Assembly: GCA_029027985.1 (NCBI GenBank)
Contig: CP119076.1
Span: forward strand, 4,338,422-4,402,421
DNA: 64,000 bases
Reading direction: 5' to 3'
Source: Klebsiella aerogenes
Lineage (GTDB): Bacteria > Pseudomonadota > Gammaproteobacteria > Enterobacterales > Enterobacteriaceae
The notes beneath the pieces were generated by a model, which was not told the DNA's origin, did not search any database, and worked only from the letters and a program-made list of their open reading frames with translations. Shown here in pieces: positions 51,126 through 63,899 of this stretch; the first letter of the stretch is position 1; each line of letters begins with the position of its first letter. The position numbers and the translations under genes were made by a program.

Positions 51126-52628
51126 ATGAGCTCACCCCTGCTGATTGCACGCACGCTGGATACACAACTACACCTGCTGCCTGCAATGGCTAACCGTCAC
51201 GGCCTGATTACCGGCGCAACCGGCACCGGTAAAACCGTCACTCTGCAAAAGCTGGCGGAGTCATTTTCAGAAATCGGTGTGCCGGTCTTTATGGCCGATG
51301 TCAAAGGCGACCTGACCGGCATCGCCGAAGCAGGCCAGAGCGCTGAGAAACTTCAGGCGCGCCTGGAAAAGATCGGTGTCACCGACTGGGCGCCACACGG
51401 CAATCCGGTTGTGGTTTGGGATATTTTTGGTGAAAAGGGCCATCCGGTACGTGCGACGGTGTCAGACCTCGGCCCCCTGCTGCTCTCTCGCCTGCTCAAC
51501 CTTAACGAAGTGCAGAGCGGCGTGCTGAACATCATTTTCCGCATCGCTGACGATCGCGGCCTGCTGCTGCTCGACTTCAAAGACCTCCGCGCTATCACCC
51601 AGTTTATCGGCGATAACGCAAAGTCGTTCCAAAACCAGTACGGCAACATCAGCAGCGCCTCGGTTGGCGCTATCCAGCGTGGGTTACTCACTCTGGAGCA
51701 GCAAGGCGCAGAACACTTCTTCGGCGAACCCATGCTGGATATTGCGGACTGGATGCGCGTCGATGCCGACGGCAAAGGGGTGATTAATATCCTCAGCGCC
51801 GAAAAACTCTACCAAATGCCGAAGCTATATGCCGCCAGCCTGCTATGGATGCTCTCCGAACTCTACGAGCGCTTGCCGGAAGCGGGCGATCTCGAAAAAC
51901 CGAAGCTGGTGTTTTTCTTTGACGAAGCCCATCTGCTGTTTAACGACGCGCCGCAGGTGCTGCTGGATAAAATCGAGCAGGTGATCCGCCTTATCCGTTC
52001 TAAAGGCGTTGGTGTTTATTTTGTTTCGCAGAATCCGTCGGATATTCCGGATGCGATACTCGGCCAGTTGGGCAACCGCGTGCAGCATGCCCTGCGCGCC
52101 TTCACGCCGAAGGATCAAAAAGCGGTGAAAACCGCCGCCCAGACCATGCGCGCTAACCCGGCGTTCAGTACCGAGCAGGCGATTCAGGAGCTGGGAACCG
52201 GCGAGGCGCTGATCTCCTTCCTCGATGAGAAAGGTAGCCCATCGATAGTGGAGCGCGCGATGGTTATCGCCCCTTGCTCACGGATGGGGCCAGTCACCGA
52301 CGATGAGCGCAATGGCCTGATTAACCACTCGGCGCTGTACGGCAAGTACGAAGAAGAGATCGATCGCGAATCGGCCTTCGAAATGCTGCAAAAAGGGGTA
52401 CAGGTCGCCACGGAACAGCAAGCGGCGCCACCGGTAAGCGGCCAGCAAAGCGGCGATGACGACGGGTTGCTCGGCGGGCTGAAAGATATTCTGTTCGGCA
52501 CCACCGGCCCACGCGGCGGCAAGCGCGACGGTATTGTGCAAACCGCGGCGAAAAGCGCCGTGCGCCAGGTAACCAACCAGATTGTCCGCGGCATGCTGGG
52601 AAGCCTGCTCGGCGGAAGACGCCGCTAG
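51126..52628 (+). CDS. yjgR: HerA-like ATPase YjgR (DUF853)
   Basis: The 500-aa length equals E. coli YjgR. Walker A is [10 protein letters not shown] (about residues 30-39), Walker [12 protein letters not shown] (about 261-271), with [18 protein letters not shown] as the following sensor strand. The C-terminal 60 residues are a disordered Gly/Gln-rich part ending in basic residues. It belongs to the HerA/FtsK-like ATPase group; the biological role is not known. The ATG at 51126 has GGAGGA upstream and fits the family start. Confidence 0.93.
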   Translation: MSSPLLIARTLDTQLHLLPAMANRHGLITGATGTGKTVTLQKLAESFSEIGVPVFMADVKGDLTGIAEAGQSAEKLQARLEKIGVTDWAPHGNPVVVWDIFGEKGHPVRATVSDLGPLLLSRLLNLNEVQSGVLNIIFRIADDRGLLLLDFKDLRAITQFIGDNAKSFQNQYGNISSASVGAIQRGLLTLEQQGAEHFFGEPMLDIADWMRVDADGKGVINILSAEKLYQMPKLYAASLLWMLSELYERLPEAGDLEKPKLVFFFDEAHLLFNDAPQVLLDKIEQVIRLIRSKGVGVYFVSQNPSDIPDAILGQLGNRVQHALRAFTPKDQKAVKTAAQTMRANPAFSTEQAIQELGTGEALISFLDEKGSPSIVERAMVIAPCSRMGPVTDDERNGLINHSALYGKYEEEIDRESAFEMLQKGVQVATEQQAAPPVSGQQSGDDDGLLGGLKDILFGTTGPRGGKRDGIVQTAAKSAVRQVTNQIVRGMLGSLLGGRRR

Positions 52629-52631
52629 CAA

Positions 52632-53165
52632 CCGTAGCCCTGCTAAGCGCAGCGCGAGCAGGAAATCCCCAGGTGGCGGCTGACACCTGACCCGGGCTAC
52701 CGGACGGCGCTGAACCGTAGCCCTGCTAAGCGCTGCGCGAGCAGGAAAATCCCCGGGTGGCGGCTGACGTCTGGCTCAGGCTACCGGACGGCGCAAACCG
52801 TAGCCCTGCTAAGCGTAGCGCGAGCAGGGAAATCCCCGGGTGGCGGCTGACGCCCGACCCGGGCTACCGAACGGCGCAAAACCGTAGCCCTGCCAGGCGC
52901 TGCGTGAGCAGGAAAATCCCCGGGTGGCGGCTGACGCCTGACCCGGGCTACCGGATGGTGCAAAACCGTAACCTCACCAAGTGCAGCGCGAGCGGGGAAA
53001 TCCCCGGGTGGCGGCTGACGCCTTACCCGGGCTACCGGACGGCGCAGAACCGTAGCCCTGCTAAGCGTAGCGCGAGCAGGGAAACTCCCGGGTGGCGGCT
53101 GAACCCGGGCTACCGGACATCGCAGAACCGTAGCCCTGCTAAGCGCAGCGCGAGCAGGGAAATCC
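52632..53165. repeat. Tandem array of seven about 84-bp REP/BIME-like units
   Basis: Units begin with ACCGTAGCCCTG or a variant at 52632, 52714, 52797, 52881, 52965, 53049 and 53127. Spacing is 82, 83, 84, 84, 84 and 78; the last unit is truncated after about 39 bases. Each full unit carries CTGC...GCGAGCAG and CCCGGGTGGCGGCTGA...CCCGGGCTACCGGA, which can fold. The array lies between convergent yjgR and lptG. An apparent ORF across it is an artefact of the 84-bp period. Confidence 0.92.
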
Positions 53166-53182
53166 AATAAAACGGCAGACAC

Positions 53183-53215
53183 AAAAAACCCGGCGTTGCT
53201 TGCGCTTGGCCGGGT
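53183..53215 (-). terminator. lptG terminator
   Basis: Reading leftward, ACCCGGC and GCCGGGT pair around a 14-nt loop and are followed by TTTTT. It lies 12 bases after the lptG stop. Confidence 0.85.
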
Positions 53216-53226
53216 CATCAGTATCA

Positions 53227-54309
53227 CTACGCTTTTCTCATCATCAGCCAAAGGCTTATCAGGAAGAAACTTGCGCTTGGCAGCAACGCGCCGATTATCG
53301 GCGGTATGCCGTACACCAGCGTCAGCGGGCCAAAGATCTGGTCAAGAACGTAGAAGATAAAACCGAAGCTAATCCCGGTGATCACCCTCACGCCCATCGG
53401 CACGCTACGCAGCGGGCCAAAAATGAACGACAGTGCCATCAGCATCATCACCGCCACCGACAGCGGCTGGAAGATTTTGCTCCACATATTGAGCTGGTAA
53501 CGGCCCGGATCCTGGCCGCTGGACTTCAGGTAGGTCACGTAGTTATGCAGGCCGCTGATTGACAGCGCATCCGGATCCAGCGCAACCACCCCGAGTTTGT
53601 CCGGCGTCAGCTTGGTCTTCCAGGTCCCGCTTACCATCTGCGTTCCGGTAACCTGCTTCGGGTCGGTCAGGTTGGATTCATCCACCTGGGACAAACGCCA
53701 GACCTTAGTGTCATTATCAAATTTAGCGGAAGCCGCATAGCGTACCGACTGCAAACGACGATTATCGTTGAACTGATAGATGCTCACGCCGCCCAGTTCA
53801 TCATTGCCCTTCACGCGTTCAATATAGACAAAATTATGCCCGTCTTTCGCCCACAGCCCCTGCTGGGTCGACAGCAGCGAACCACCGTACATTTGCTGCG
53901 CACGATAGTTACGCGCCATCTGTTCGCCCTGCGGCGCAACCCATTCGCCTATCGCCATCGTCAGCAATACCAGCGGGATCGCGGTTTTCATCACCGCCAG
54001 CGCCACCTGCAGCCGGGTGAAACCAGAAGCTTGCATGACTACCAACTCACTGCGCTGCGCTAACATCCCCAGCCCCAGCAACGCGCCAAGCAACGCCGCC
54101 ATTGGGAAGAAGATTTGTACATCTTTCGGCACGCTGAGGATGGTATAGAGCCCGGCGCCCAGGGCGTCATAGCTGCCCTGCCCAGCTCTTTTCAGCTGGT
54201 CGACAAATTTAATGATACCGGAGAGCGATACCAGCATGAACAGCGTCATCATGATGGTGTTGAAAATCGTTTTACCGATATAGCGGTCAAGTACGCCAAA
54301 CGCCAGCAT
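53227..54309 (-). CDS. lptG: LPS export permease LptG
   Basis: The 360-aa inner-membrane protein equals E. coli LptG in length and starts with LDRYIGKTIFNTIMMTLFML. With LptF and the ATPase LptB it extracts lipopolysaccharide from the inner membrane for transport to the outer membrane. It has membrane segments in the N-terminal and C-terminal thirds and a periplasmic beta-jellyroll part between (about 130-270). The start overlaps the last base of lptF. Confidence 0.96.
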   Translation of the reverse strand: MLAFGVLDRYIGKTIFNTIMMTLFMLVSLSGIIKFVDQLKRAGQGSYDALGAGLYTILSVPKDVQIFFPMAALLGALLGLGMLAQRSELVVMQASGFTRLQVALAVMKTAIPLVLLTMAIGEWVAPQGEQMARNYRAQQMYGGSLLSTQQGLWAKDGHNFVYIERVKGNDELGGVSIYQFNDNRRLQSVRYAASAKFDNDTKVWRLSQVDESNLTDPKQVTGTQMVSGTWKTKLTPDKLGVVALDPDALSISGLHNYVTYLKSSGQDPGRYQLNMWSKIFQPLSVAVMMLMALSFIFGPLRSVPMGVRVITGISFGFIFYVLDQIFGPLTLVYGIPPIIGALLPSASFFLISLWLMMRKA

Positions 54310-55406
54310 TACACCGCTCCTTTATTAAAACGGGCACGGAAACGACGCATCGGCACCGTATCCCACAGGTTAAGCAGCACGGCCAGCCCGAAGTAGAGCA
54401 GGTTCACGCCCCACATCCAGATAGCCGGGTCCATTTTGCCTTTGTCTGCGTTCGACTTGATCGACGTTTGCAGCAGGAAGAACACCAGGTACAGCAGCAT
54501 CGCCGGCAGCATGGACAGCACGCGGCCCTGACGCGGGTTCACCACGCTCAGCGGGACAACCATGAGCGCCATCATGAACACCGCCGCCACCAACGTGAAG
54601 CGCCAGTGCAGCTCGGCGCGCGCGCGTCCAGTATCGGTATGCCACAGAGTGCGCATATTCATTTGTTCAGTGTCGCTGGGGTCTGAGGCAACCGCCTGAT
54701 GGCCAATAATCGCCTGATAGTTTTTGAAGTCGGTAATACGGAAATCACGTAGCATCGCCGTGCCTTCAAAGCGCGTGCCCTGAGTCATCGTGACTACCTG
54801 GGAACCGTCTTTTTTCTGTGACAGTTCGCCGGAGTCCGCCACCACCACCGAAGGGCGAGCGTTGCCTTTCGGCCGCAGTTGCGCCAGGAACACATCCTGG
54901 AAGCGGTTGCCGCTCACGCTTTCGATGAACATCACCGCGCTACCGTCGCTGGCCTGCTGGAACTGGCCCTGAGCCAGCGCCGCCATGCCGGGGTTGGCTT
55001 TGGCTTCCGCCAGCACTTCATCCTGATGACGAGACGACCACGGCCCCGCCCACATCACGTTAACGGCGGCGACTGCGCCGGTAAACAGCGCGAGGATCAT
55101 CGCCGCTTTAATCAGTACGGCTTTGCTCAAGCCGCAGGCGTGCATGACCGTGATTTCACTTTCGGTATACAGTTTGCCCAGCGTCATCAACAACCCGAGG
55201 AATAGACTCAGGGGAAGGATAAGCTGCGCCATTTCCGGTACGCCCAGCCCTAACAGCGAGAGCACCAAATTTGTCGGGATATCGCCATCTACCGCGGCGC
55301 CGAGGATCCTGACTAGTTTCTGACAGAAGAAAATCAGCAGCAGGATGAATAGGATCGCCAACTGGCTTTTCAGCGTCTCACGAACCAGATATCTTATGAT
55401 TATCAC
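54309..55406 (-). CDS. lptF: LPS export permease LptF
   Basis: The 365-aa protein begins MIIIRYLVRETLKSQLAILF and has paired membrane segments in the N-terminal and C-terminal parts with a periplasmic jellyroll between, as in LptF. It partners LptG in the LptB2FG ABC transporter. Divergent from pepA with a 390-bp gap that contains an ERIC-like element. Essential in relatives. Confidence 0.96.
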   Translation of the reverse strand: MIIIRYLVRETLKSQLAILFILLLIFFCQKLVRILGAAVDGDIPTNLVLSLLGLGVPEMAQLILPLSLFLGLLMTLGKLYTESEITVMHACGLSKAVLIKAAMILALFTGAVAAVNVMWAGPWSSRHQDEVLAEAKANPGMAALAQGQFQQASDGSAVMFIESVSGNRFQDVFLAQLRPKGNARPSVVVADSGELSQKKDGSQVVTMTQGTRFEGTAMLRDFRITDFKNYQAIIGHQAVASDPSDTEQMNMRTLWHTDTGRARAELHWRFTLVAAVFMMALMVVPLSVVNPRQGRVLSMLPAMLLYLVFFLLQTSIKSNADKGKMDPAIWMWGVNLLYFGLAVLLNLWDTVPMRRFRARFNKGAV

Positions 55407-57308
<1,902 letters not shown>

Positions 57309-57311
57309 GGC

Positions 57312-57388
57312 ATAACCCCTCACCCTAACCCTCTCCCCACAGGGGAGAGGGGACTGGCCTTCCCCGTGTTCGGGGAGGGGGTCAGGGG
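57312..57388. repeat. Inverted-repeat element between pepA and holC
   Basis: CCCTCTCCCCACAGGGGAGAGG and TTCCCCGTGTTCGGGGAGG are two adjacent hairpins bounded by CCCCTCACCC and GGGTCAGGGGG, which are also inverted. This kind of element is common between enteric genes and may terminate pepA or stabilise mRNA. Confidence 0.65.
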
Positions 57389-57420
57389 GCGATTTAAATT
57401 CACAACAAGAAGCCCCATAT

Positions 57421-57864
57421 ATGAAGAATGCAACGTTCTACCTTCTGGACAATGACACCACCGCCGAAGGCCTCAGCGCCGTCGAACAGCTGGTGTGTGA
57501 CATTGCCGCAGAACGTTGGCGCAACGGCAAGCGTGTACTGATCGCCTGTGAAGATGAGCAGCAGGCGATTCGCCTCGACGAGGCACTGTGGACGCGGCCG
57601 CCGGAAAGCTTTGTGCCGCATAATCTGGCGGGTGAAGGCCCGAGAGGCGGCGCGCCGGTAGAGATTGCCTGGCCGCAAAAACGCAACAGCAGCCCGCGGG
57701 ATATTCTCATCAGCCTGCGGCTAAACTTTGCAGATTTTGCCACCGCTTTCACAGAAGTGATAGACTTTGTCCCTTACGAAGATTCTCTGAAACAACTGGC
57801 GCGCGAACGCTATAAAGCGTACCGCATGGCTGGTTTCAACCTGAACACGGCAACCTGGAAATAA
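57421..57864 (+). CDS. holC: DNA polymerase III chi subunit HolC
   Basis: The 147-aa protein equals E. coli HolC in length. Chi links the clamp loader psi subunit to SSB. The N-terminus [13 protein letters not shown] and the core [26 protein letters not shown] are characteristic. Stop overlaps the valS start (TAATG), so the pair is translationally coupled as in E. coli. Confidence 0.96.
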   Translation: MKNATFYLLDNDTTAEGLSAVEQLVCDIAAERWRNGKRVLIACEDEQQAIRLDEALWTRPPESFVPHNLAGEGPRGGAPVEIAWPQKRNSSPRDILISLRLNFADFATAFTEVIDFVPYEDSLKQLARERYKAYRMAGFNLNTATWK

Positions 57865-60719
57865 TGGAAAAGACATACAACCCACAAGATATCGAACAGC
57901 CGCTTTACGAGCACTGGGAAAAGCAGGGCTATTTCAAACCGAATGGTGATGAAAGCCAGGAGAGCTTCTGCATCATGATCCCGCCGCCGAACGTCACCGG
58001 CAGTTTGCATATGGGTCATGCCTTCCAGCAAACCATCATGGATACCATGATTCGCTACCAGCGCATGCAGGGTAAAAACACCCTGTGGCAGGCGGGTACC
58101 GACCACGCGGGTATCGCTACCCAGATGGTGGTTGAGCGTAAGATTGCCGCGGAAGAAGGTAAAACTCGCCACGACTACGGTCGCGACGCCTTCATCGACA
58201 AAATCTGGCAGTGGAAAGCGGAATCCGGCGGTACCATTACCCGTCAGATGCGCCGCCTCGGCAACTCCGTAGACTGGGAGCGCGAGCGCTTCACTATGGA
58301 TGAAGGCCTGTCCAACGCCGTGAAAGAAGTCTTCGTCCGTCTGTACAAAGAAGACCTGATTTACCGTGGCAAGCGCCTGGTAAACTGGGATCCGAAACTG
58401 CGCACCGCCATTTCCGACCTCGAAGTGGAAAACCGCGAATCGAAAGGTTCCATGTGGCACATCCGCTACCCGCTGGCCGATGGTGCGAAAACCGCAGACG
58501 GTAAAGATTACCTGGTGGTGGCGACCACCCGTCCGGAAACCATTCTGGGCGATACTGGCGTGGCCGTGAACCCGGAAGATCCGCGCTATAAAGATCTGAT
58601 CGGTAAATTCGTGATGCTGCCGCTGGTTGACCGCCGTATTCCGATCGTCGGCGACGAACACGCCGATATGGAAAAAGGCACCGGCTGCGTGAAGATCACC
58701 CCGGCGCACGACTTTAACGACTATGAAGTCGGTCGTCGTCACGCCCTGCCAATGATCAACATTCTGACCTTTGATGGCGACATCCGCGAAACCGCGGAAG
58801 TGTATGATACCAAAGGCGAAGAGTCTGACGTTTACTCCAACACTATCCCGGCTGAATTCCAGAAGCTGGAACGCTTTGCCGCGCGTAAAGCGATCGTCGC
58901 TGCCATCGATGCGCTGGGCCTGCTGGAAGAAATCAAACCGCACGATCTGACCGTTCCTTACGGCGACCGTGGCGGCGTGGTTATCGAACCGATGCTGACC
59001 GACCAGTGGTACGTCCGTGCTGACGTACTGGCGAAACCGGCGGTAGAAGCGGTTGAGAACGGCGACATTCAGTTCGTACCGAAGCAGTACGAAAACATGT
59101 ACTTCTCCTGGATGCGCGATATTCAGGACTGGTGTATCTCCCGTCAGCTGTGGTGGGGTCACCGTATCCCGGCATGGTATGACAACGACGGCAACGTCTA
59201 CGTTGGCCGTACCGAAGACGAAGTGCGTCAGGAAAACAACCTCGGCGCCGACGTTGCACTGCGTCAGGACGAAGACGTTCTCGACACCTGGTTCTCCTCC
59301 GCGCTGTGGACCTTCTCTACCCTCGGCTGGCCGGAAAACACCGACGCGCTGCGTCAGTTCCACCCGACCAGCGTAATGGTTTCCGGCTTCGACATCATCT
59401 TCTTCTGGATTGCCCGCATGATCATGATGACCATGCACTTCATCAAAGATGAAAACGGCAAGCCGCAGGTTCCGTTCAAGACCGTCTACATGACCGGTCT
59501 GATTCGTGACGACGAAGGCCAGAAGATGTCCAAATCCAAGGGCAACGTAATTGACCCGCTGGATATGGTCGACGGTATCTCCCTGGCAGACCTGCTGGAA
59601 AAACGTACCGGCAACATGATGCAGCCGCAGTTGGCTGAGAAGATCGCCAAGCGTACCGAGAAGCAGTTCCCGAACGGCATCGAACCGCACGGCACCGACG
59701 CGCTGCGCTTTACCCTGGCGGCGCTGGCCTCTACCGGTCGCGACATCAACTGGGATATGAAGCGTCTGGAAGGCTACCGTAACTTCTGTAACAAGCTGTG
59801 GAACGCCAGCCGCTTCGTGCTGATGAACACAGAAGATCAGGATTGCGGCTTCAACGGCGGCGAAATGACCCTGTCTCTGGCGGACCGCTGGATCCTGGCT
59901 GAATTCAACCAGACCGTTAAAGCGTACCGCGAAGCGCTGGATAACTTCCGCTTCGATATTGCTGCGGGCATCCTGTACGAGTTCACCTGGAACCAGTTCT
60001 GCGACTGGTATCTGGAGCTGACCAAGCCTGTTATGACCGGTGGTTCCGAGTCTGAACTGCGCGGCACCCGTAATACGCTGGTGACCGTGCTGGAAGGCCT
60101 GCTGCGCCTGGCGCACCCGATCATTCCATTCATTACCGAAACCATCTGGCAGCGCGTGAAGGTGATTTGTGGCAACACCGCAGATACCATCATGCTGCAG
60201 CCGTTCCCGGAATATAACGCGGCTCAGGTAGATGAAGCGGCGGCTTCTGATACCGAATGGCTGAAGCAGGCGATCGTTGCCGTACGTAATATCCGCGCGG
60301 AAATGAACATCGCTCCGGGCAAACCGCTTGAACTGCTGCTGCGCGGCTGCAGCAAAGATGCGGAGCGTCGCGTTAACGACAACCGCAGCTTCCTGCTGAA
60401 CCTGGCGCGTCTGGAAAGCATCACCGTGCTGCCAGCCGATGACAAAGGTCCGGTCTCCGTGACCAAAATCATCGACGGCGCCGAGCTGCTGATCCCGATG
60501 GCTGGCCTCATCAACAAAGACGATGAGCTGGCGCGTCTGGCAAAAGAAGTGGCGAAAATCGAAGGTGAGATTGCCCGTATCGAAGGCAAGCTGTCCAACG
60601 AAGGTTTCGTTGCTCGCGCGCCGGAAGCGGTTATCGCCAAAGAGCGTGAGAAGCTGGACGGTTACGCAGAAGCGAAAGCCAAGCTGATTGAACAGCAAGC
60701 AGTCATCGCCGCGCTGTAA
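57864..60719 (+). CDS. valS: Valyl-tRNA synthetase ValS
   Basis: The 951-aa class I synthetase charges tRNA-Val and edits mischarged threonine. The HIGH motif is [15 protein letters not shown] (about 41-55), the editing domain follows ([15 protein letters not shown] about 221-235), and the KMSKS loop is [10 protein letters not shown] (about 552-561). The C-terminal coiled coil is [20 protein letters not shown]. Length is identical to E. coli ValS. A clear terminator follows. Confidence 0.98.
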   Translation: MEKTYNPQDIEQPLYEHWEKQGYFKPNGDESQESFCIMIPPPNVTGSLHMGHAFQQTIMDTMIRYQRMQGKNTLWQAGTDHAGIATQMVVERKIAAEEGKTRHDYGRDAFIDKIWQWKAESGGTITRQMRRLGNSVDWERERFTMDEGLSNAVKEVFVRLYKEDLIYRGKRLVNWDPKLRTAISDLEVENRESKGSMWHIRYPLADGAKTADGKDYLVVATTRPETILGDTGVAVNPEDPRYKDLIGKFVMLPLVDRRIPIVGDEHADMEKGTGCVKITPAHDFNDYEVGRRHALPMINILTFDGDIRETAEVYDTKGEESDVYSNTIPAEFQKLERFAARKAIVAAIDALGLLEEIKPHDLTVPYGDRGGVVIEPMLTDQWYVRADVLAKPAVEAVENGDIQFVPKQYENMYFSWMRDIQDWCISRQLWWGHRIPAWYDNDGNVYVGRTEDEVRQENNLGADVALRQDEDVLDTWFSSALWTFSTLGWPENTDALRQFHPTSVMVSGFDIIFFWIARMIMMTMHFIKDENGKPQVPFKTVYMTGLIRDDEGQKMSKSKGNVIDPLDMVDGISLADLLEKRTGNMMQPQLAEKIAKRTEKQFPNGIEPHGTDALRFTLAALASTGRDINWDMKRLEGYRNFCNKLWNASRFVLMNTEDQDCGFNGGEMTLSLADRWILAEFNQTVKAYREALDNFRFDIAAGILYEFTWNQFCDWYLELTKPVMTGGSESELRGTRNTLVTVLEGLLRLAHPIIPFITETIWQRVKVICGNTADTIMLQPFPEYNAAQVDEAAASDTEWLKQAIVAVRNIRAEMNIAPGKPLELLLRGCSKDAERRVNDNRSFLLNLARLESITVLPADDKGPVSVTKIIDGAELLIPMAGLINKDDELARLAKEVAKIEGEIARIEGKLSNEGFVARAPEAVIAKEREKLDGYAEAKAKLIEQQAVIAAL

Positions 60720-60725
60720 TCCTCT

Positions 60726-60759
60726 CGCCCCTTATCCCATCCGGTAAGGGGCGTTTTTT
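60726..60759 (+). terminator. valS terminator
   Basis: CGCCCCTTA and TAAGGGGCG form a perfect 9-bp stem with a 10-nt loop, followed by TTTTTT. Confidence 0.95.
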
Positions 60760-60840
60760 ATGAAAGATCCTCGCTTGCGCTCTCCCCTCCCACAGTGTTA
60801 TTAACAACAACATCCGTCATATTTTGTAATGAGTCTTCGA

Positions 60841-61344
60841 ATGAATACGAGCGCAACCCTAACGCTATCCCTGCGCCGCATCACGGCGAATGATAATCCG
60901 GCGATAGCCAACGTTATCCGCCAGGTGTCCGCAGAATACGGCCTGACCGCCGATAAAGGTTATACGGTAGCCGATCCGAACCTGGATGAACTCTATGAGC
61001 TCTATAGCCAGCCGGGGGCCGCCTATTGGGTCGTCGAACAGAATGGCGAAGTGGTCGGCGGCGGCGGCGTGGCTCCGCTCTCATGTAGCGAATCCGATAT
61101 CTGCGAGCTGCAGAAAATGTATTTTATGACCTCGGCGCGCGGTAAAGGTCTGGCGAAAAAGCTGGCACTGCTGGCAATGGCTCACGCCCGCGAGCAGGGT
61201 TTTAAACGCTGCTATCTGGAAACCACCGCGTTTCTTAAAGAAGCGATTGCCCTGTATGAGCATCTGGGCTTTGAGCATATCGACGAACCGCTGGGCTGCA
61301 CCGGCCACGTCGATTGCGAAGTGCGGATGTTAAAAACGCTGTAG
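60841..61344 (+). CDS. yjgM: GNAT-family acetyltransferase YjgM
   Basis: The 167-aa length from the ATG at 60841 equals E. coli YjgM (AatA). It has the acetyl-CoA motif [18 protein letters not shown] (about 96-113) and the well-conserved [19 protein letters not shown] and [21 protein letters not shown]. coli relatives act on O-acetyl-type or amino-acid substrates; the exact substrate here is not known. The upstream ATG at 60829 is also possible. Confidence 0.9.
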   Translation: MNTSATLTLSLRRITANDNPAIANVIRQVSAEYGLTADKGYTVADPNLDELYELYSQPGAAYWVVEQNGEVVGGGGVAPLSCSESDICELQKMYFMTSARGKGLAKKLALLAMAHAREQGFKRCYLETTAFLKEAIALYEHLGFEHIDEPLGCTGHVDCEVRMLKTL

Positions 61345-61364
61345 CGCTTTGGTACCGTGGGTGT

Positions 61365-61390
61365 CCCCGGCGGCGCTGCGCTTACCGGGG
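61365..61390. repeat. REP-like hairpin between yjgM and miaE
   Basis: CCCCGG and CCGGGG flank CGGCGCTGCGCTTA in the 69-bp gap of convergent genes. The sequence recalls a REP half, and may act as terminator for both. Confidence 0.5.
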
Positions 61391-61413
61391 CTACGGGGTT
61401 TGAGTTCCGCGGG

Positions 61414-62178
61414 CTACGGCGCCGTCGGTACGCCGCTGTGGAAACGGAACTCGCTCTCCGCTCGGAGAATCAACGCCGCCTCCGCTTCGCCAAGCTGGCG
61501 CACGCGATCGCTGATATCCTCACCGGCCATCTTCTGCGCCAAATCCAGGTAATCCTGATAATGGCGCGCCTCAGAGCGCAACAGCGACAGATAAAACTTT
61601 TGCAGGTCTTCGTCGAGCCACGGCGCCAGCGCGGCAAAACGCTCACAGGAGCGCGCCTCGATATAGGCGCCGCAAATCAGCTTATCTATCAACATGACCG
61701 GTTCGTGTGAACGCACCTCCCGACGCATGCCGCGAGCATAATTACTGGCGGTGATTTTGACGTAAGGGATATCGCGCGCCAGCATAATTTCTCGTACCTG
61801 CCAGAAGTGGTGCAACTCCTCTTTGATCAGCAAAATCATGCTGTCGAGCAGTTGATTACCCCACGGGTCGTCAGTCCGCGGCATGGTGCTTTTGTTGATC
61901 TGTTTATGCAGGGCGACGAAATCGGGTTCCGGCCCCCGACGATAGGTGAAGTCTTCGTACGGCTTCAGGCACTCAAGCAATTCGTCGGCGCCGTCTTTGT
62001 CGGCGACGTAACGACGCACCAGCAGCATGGCGTTCTGCGCCGCTTTCAGCTCGCATACCATGTGGTCGGTCAGCAACAGTGGCAGGTTTTGCGGTTTACG
62101 GGCTTCGTCAATCCACGCCTGCGGCGTCCGGCAGTGGAGAAAATCTAAAATCGGGGAGAGTATTTGCGGGTAATCCAT
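61414..62178 (-). CDS. miaE: tRNA hydroxylase MiaE
   Basis: The 254-aa carboxylate-bridged diiron protein hydroxylates 2-methylthio-N6-isopentenyladenosine at position 37 of tRNAs that read U-starting codons. The diiron ligands are in EELHHFW (ExxH, near 123-129) and SEARHYQDYL (ExxH, near 207-216). E. coli K-12 lacks this gene; Salmonella and Klebsiella have it next to yjgM. Converges on yjgM. Confidence 0.95.
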   Translation of the reverse strand: MDYPQILSPILDFLHCRTPQAWIDEARKPQNLPLLLTDHMVCELKAAQNAMLLVRRYVADKDGADELLECLKPYEDFTYRRGPEPDFVALHKQINKSTMPRTDDPWGNQLLDSMILLIKEELHHFWQVREIMLARDIPYVKITASNYARGMRREVRSHEPVMLIDKLICGAYIEARSCERFAALAPWLDEDLQKFYLSLLRSEARHYQDYLDLAQKMAGEDISDRVRQLGEAEAALILRAESEFRFHSGVPTAP

Positions 62179-62246
62179 TGAAGCTCCAACGGGTATATAC
62201 GGCGGCAGGCGCCGCCGTATCCGTATACGACTTATCCGTGCACGAC

Positions 62247-62672
62247 TTAGTGGCGTACGCCGGTGTCGTCTTCGTCAATTAAATCTTCGTCATCTTCGCC
62301 GTCATCGTCTTCGCCGTTCGGGTCTTCGTAGTAAGTGCCCCAACCGTCATACTCGACGTCGAATTTTTCCGCCAGGTTCATCAGCTGTTCAACCTGGGCG
62401 TCGATAAGCTCAGCGTTCAGCGCGCTTTCGCTCAGGATATCGCAGCAAATCACCACCTCGCCTTCTTCTACTTCCAGCTCTTCCGGCTCAGTGACTTCAT
62501 AACCCATCTTGAAGGCCTCTACCGCCATTTTTTCCAACGTCTCGAAATCGTCGGCAGAGAGATGATGCTCAATGGTATACAGCGCGTCCGGATCGCTGCC
62601 GTCTTCGAGCAGCTCTTCGATAATCAGACGCGTTTCCTCACGCTGTTCTTCCAGTAGTTCCGGGTTTGCCAT
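62247..62672 (-). CDS. rraB: RNase E inhibitor RraB
   Basis: The 141-aa acidic protein starts at the ATG at 62672 ([20 protein letters not shown]) and ends in an Asp/Glu run. RraB binds the C-terminal part of RNase E and changes degradosome composition and mRNA decay. Length is close to E. coli RraB (138 aa). The frame is open 37 codons further upstream, but those have no family counterpart. Confidence 0.95.
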   Translation of the reverse strand: MANPELLEEQREETRLIIEELLEDGSDPDALYTIEHHLSADDFETLEKMAVEAFKMGYEVTEPEELEVEEGEVVICCDILSESALNAELIDAQVEQLMNLAEKFDVEYDGWGTYYEDPNGEDDDGEDDEDLIDEDDTGVRH

Positions 62673-62765
62673 GGCTCGTTCCTCATAATGTGCGGCAGAT
62701 ACTCCTATTGTCACATACCGCCGTGATTGCCTCCACCTTCTGTGTAAAAGATTTCTTACCCGGGG

Positions 62766-62808
62766 TTGCAAATGAATATTCATACATATAAAGTGAATTT
62801 TAATTCAA
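62766..62808 (+). promoter_or_regulatory. argI promoter with two ARG boxes
   Basis: ATGAATATTCATACAT (62772-62787) and GTGAATTTTAATTCAA (62793-62808) match the ArgR operator consensus and are spaced as the paired ARG boxes of E. coli argI. TTGCAA (62766) and TATAAA (62787) form a possible promoter with a short 15-bp spacer that overlaps the boxes, so arginine-loaded ArgR should block RNA polymerase. Confidence 0.88.
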
Positions 62809-62835
62809 TAGTGGCGTTAGCCAGGTGAGGGAATG

Positions 62836-63843
62836 ATGACCGCGTTATATCAGAAACATTTCTTGAGATTACTTGATTTTACTGCTGCAGAAATTACCGG
62901 CCTGGTCGATCTGGCCGCTCAGTTGAAAGCCGATAAGAAAAACGGCATAGAAGCCCAGAAACTTACGGGCAAAAACATCGCGCTCATCTTCGAAAAAGAC
63001 TCCACTCGTACACGATGCTCTTTCGAAGTTGCCGCATATGACCAGGGCGCGCGCGTGACCTATCTCGGTTCCAGCGGCAGTCAAATCGGCCATAAAGAAT
63101 CGATGAAAGATACCGCCCGCGTGCTGGGCCGCATGTATGACGGTATTCAGTACCGCGGCTATGGCCAGGAGCTGGTGGAAACCCTGGCGGAATACGCTGG
63201 CGTGCCGGTATGGAACGGCCTGACCGATGAGTTTCACCCCACCCAGTTGCTGGCTGACCTGCTGACCATGAAAGAGCATCTGCCGGGCAAAGCGTTTAAT
63301 GAGATGACGCTGGTCTATGCTGGCGATGCGCGTAATAACATGGGCAATTCAATGCTGGAAGCCGCCGCGCTGACCGGGTTGGATCTGCGCCTTGTCGCGC
63401 CGAAAGCCTGCTGGCCGGAAGCCGGGTTAGTGGCTGAATGCAGCGCGCTCGCGAAGCAGCGCGGCGGAAATATTACCCTGACGGAAGATATCGCTGCCGG
63501 GGTGAACGGCGCCGATTTCATTTATACCGATGTGTGGGTGTCGATGGGCGAGCCGAAGGAAAAATGGGCAGAGCGTATCGCCCTGCTGCGCGGTTTCCAG
63601 GTGAACAAAGCGATGATGCAGTTGACCGGCAACCCGCAGGTAAAATTCCTCCATTGCCTGCCAGCGTTCCACGACGATCAAACCACCCTCGGCAAGCAGA
63701 TGGCGGCGGAATATGGGCTGCACGGCGGAATGGAAGTCACCGATGAAGTATTTGAATCGCCCGCAAGCATCGTGTTCGATCAGGCGGAAAACCGGATGCA
63801 CACCATCAAAGCGGTGATGGTGGCGACGCTCGGGAAACCGTGA
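62836..63843 (+). CDS. argI: Ornithine carbamoyltransferase ArgI
   Basis: The 335-aa enzyme makes citrulline from ornithine and carbamoyl phosphate in arginine biosynthesis. The carbamoyl-phosphate loop is [13 protein letters not shown] (about 53-65), with HPTQLLAD (about 135-142), and the ornithine site [11 protein letters not shown] (about 274-284). The second ATG (62836) aligns with the E. coli ArgI N-terminus and has GAGG at better distance than the first (62833). Regulated by the ARG boxes upstream. Confidence 0.96.
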   Translation: MTALYQKHFLRLLDFTAAEITGLVDLAAQLKADKKNGIEAQKLTGKNIALIFEKDSTRTRCSFEVAAYDQGARVTYLGSSGSQIGHKESMKDTARVLGRMYDGIQYRGYGQELVETLAEYAGVPVWNGLTDEFHPTQLLADLLTMKEHLPGKAFNEMTLVYAGDARNNMGNSMLEAAALTGLDLRLVAPKACWPEAGLVAECSALAKQRGGNITLTEDIAAGVNGADFIYTDVWVSMGEPKEKWAERIALLRGFQVNKAMMQLTGNPQVKFLHCLPAFHDDQTTLGKQMAAEYGLHGGMEVTDEVFESPASIVFDQAENRMHTIKAVMVATLGKP

Positions 63844-63859
63844 TTGTCCTGCCGTCGAT

Positions 63860-63887
63860 TCCCGGATGGCGCGACGCCTATCCGGGA
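63860..63887. repeat. REP element between argI and yjgK
   Basis: TCCCGGATGGCGCGACGCCTATCCGGGA is split by a short loop into near-perfect arms, the Y-type REP pattern GGATGGCG...CGCCTATCC. It lies between convergent genes. Confidence 0.8.
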
Positions 63888-63899
63888 TAGCGGAACGTT

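Noticed and set aside
52632-53165. CRISPR array
   Set aside because: Units are continuous with similarity along the full 84 bp, without unique spacers, and no cas gene is present.
52757-53170. 137-aa repetitive protein
   Set aside because: It is the translation of the 84-bp tandem DNA repeat. The frame stays open because the period is a multiple of three.
57810-60698. 962-aa ORF antisense to valS
   Set aside because: It is a shadow of a GC-rich, strongly coding gene on the other strand and has no protein-family pattern.
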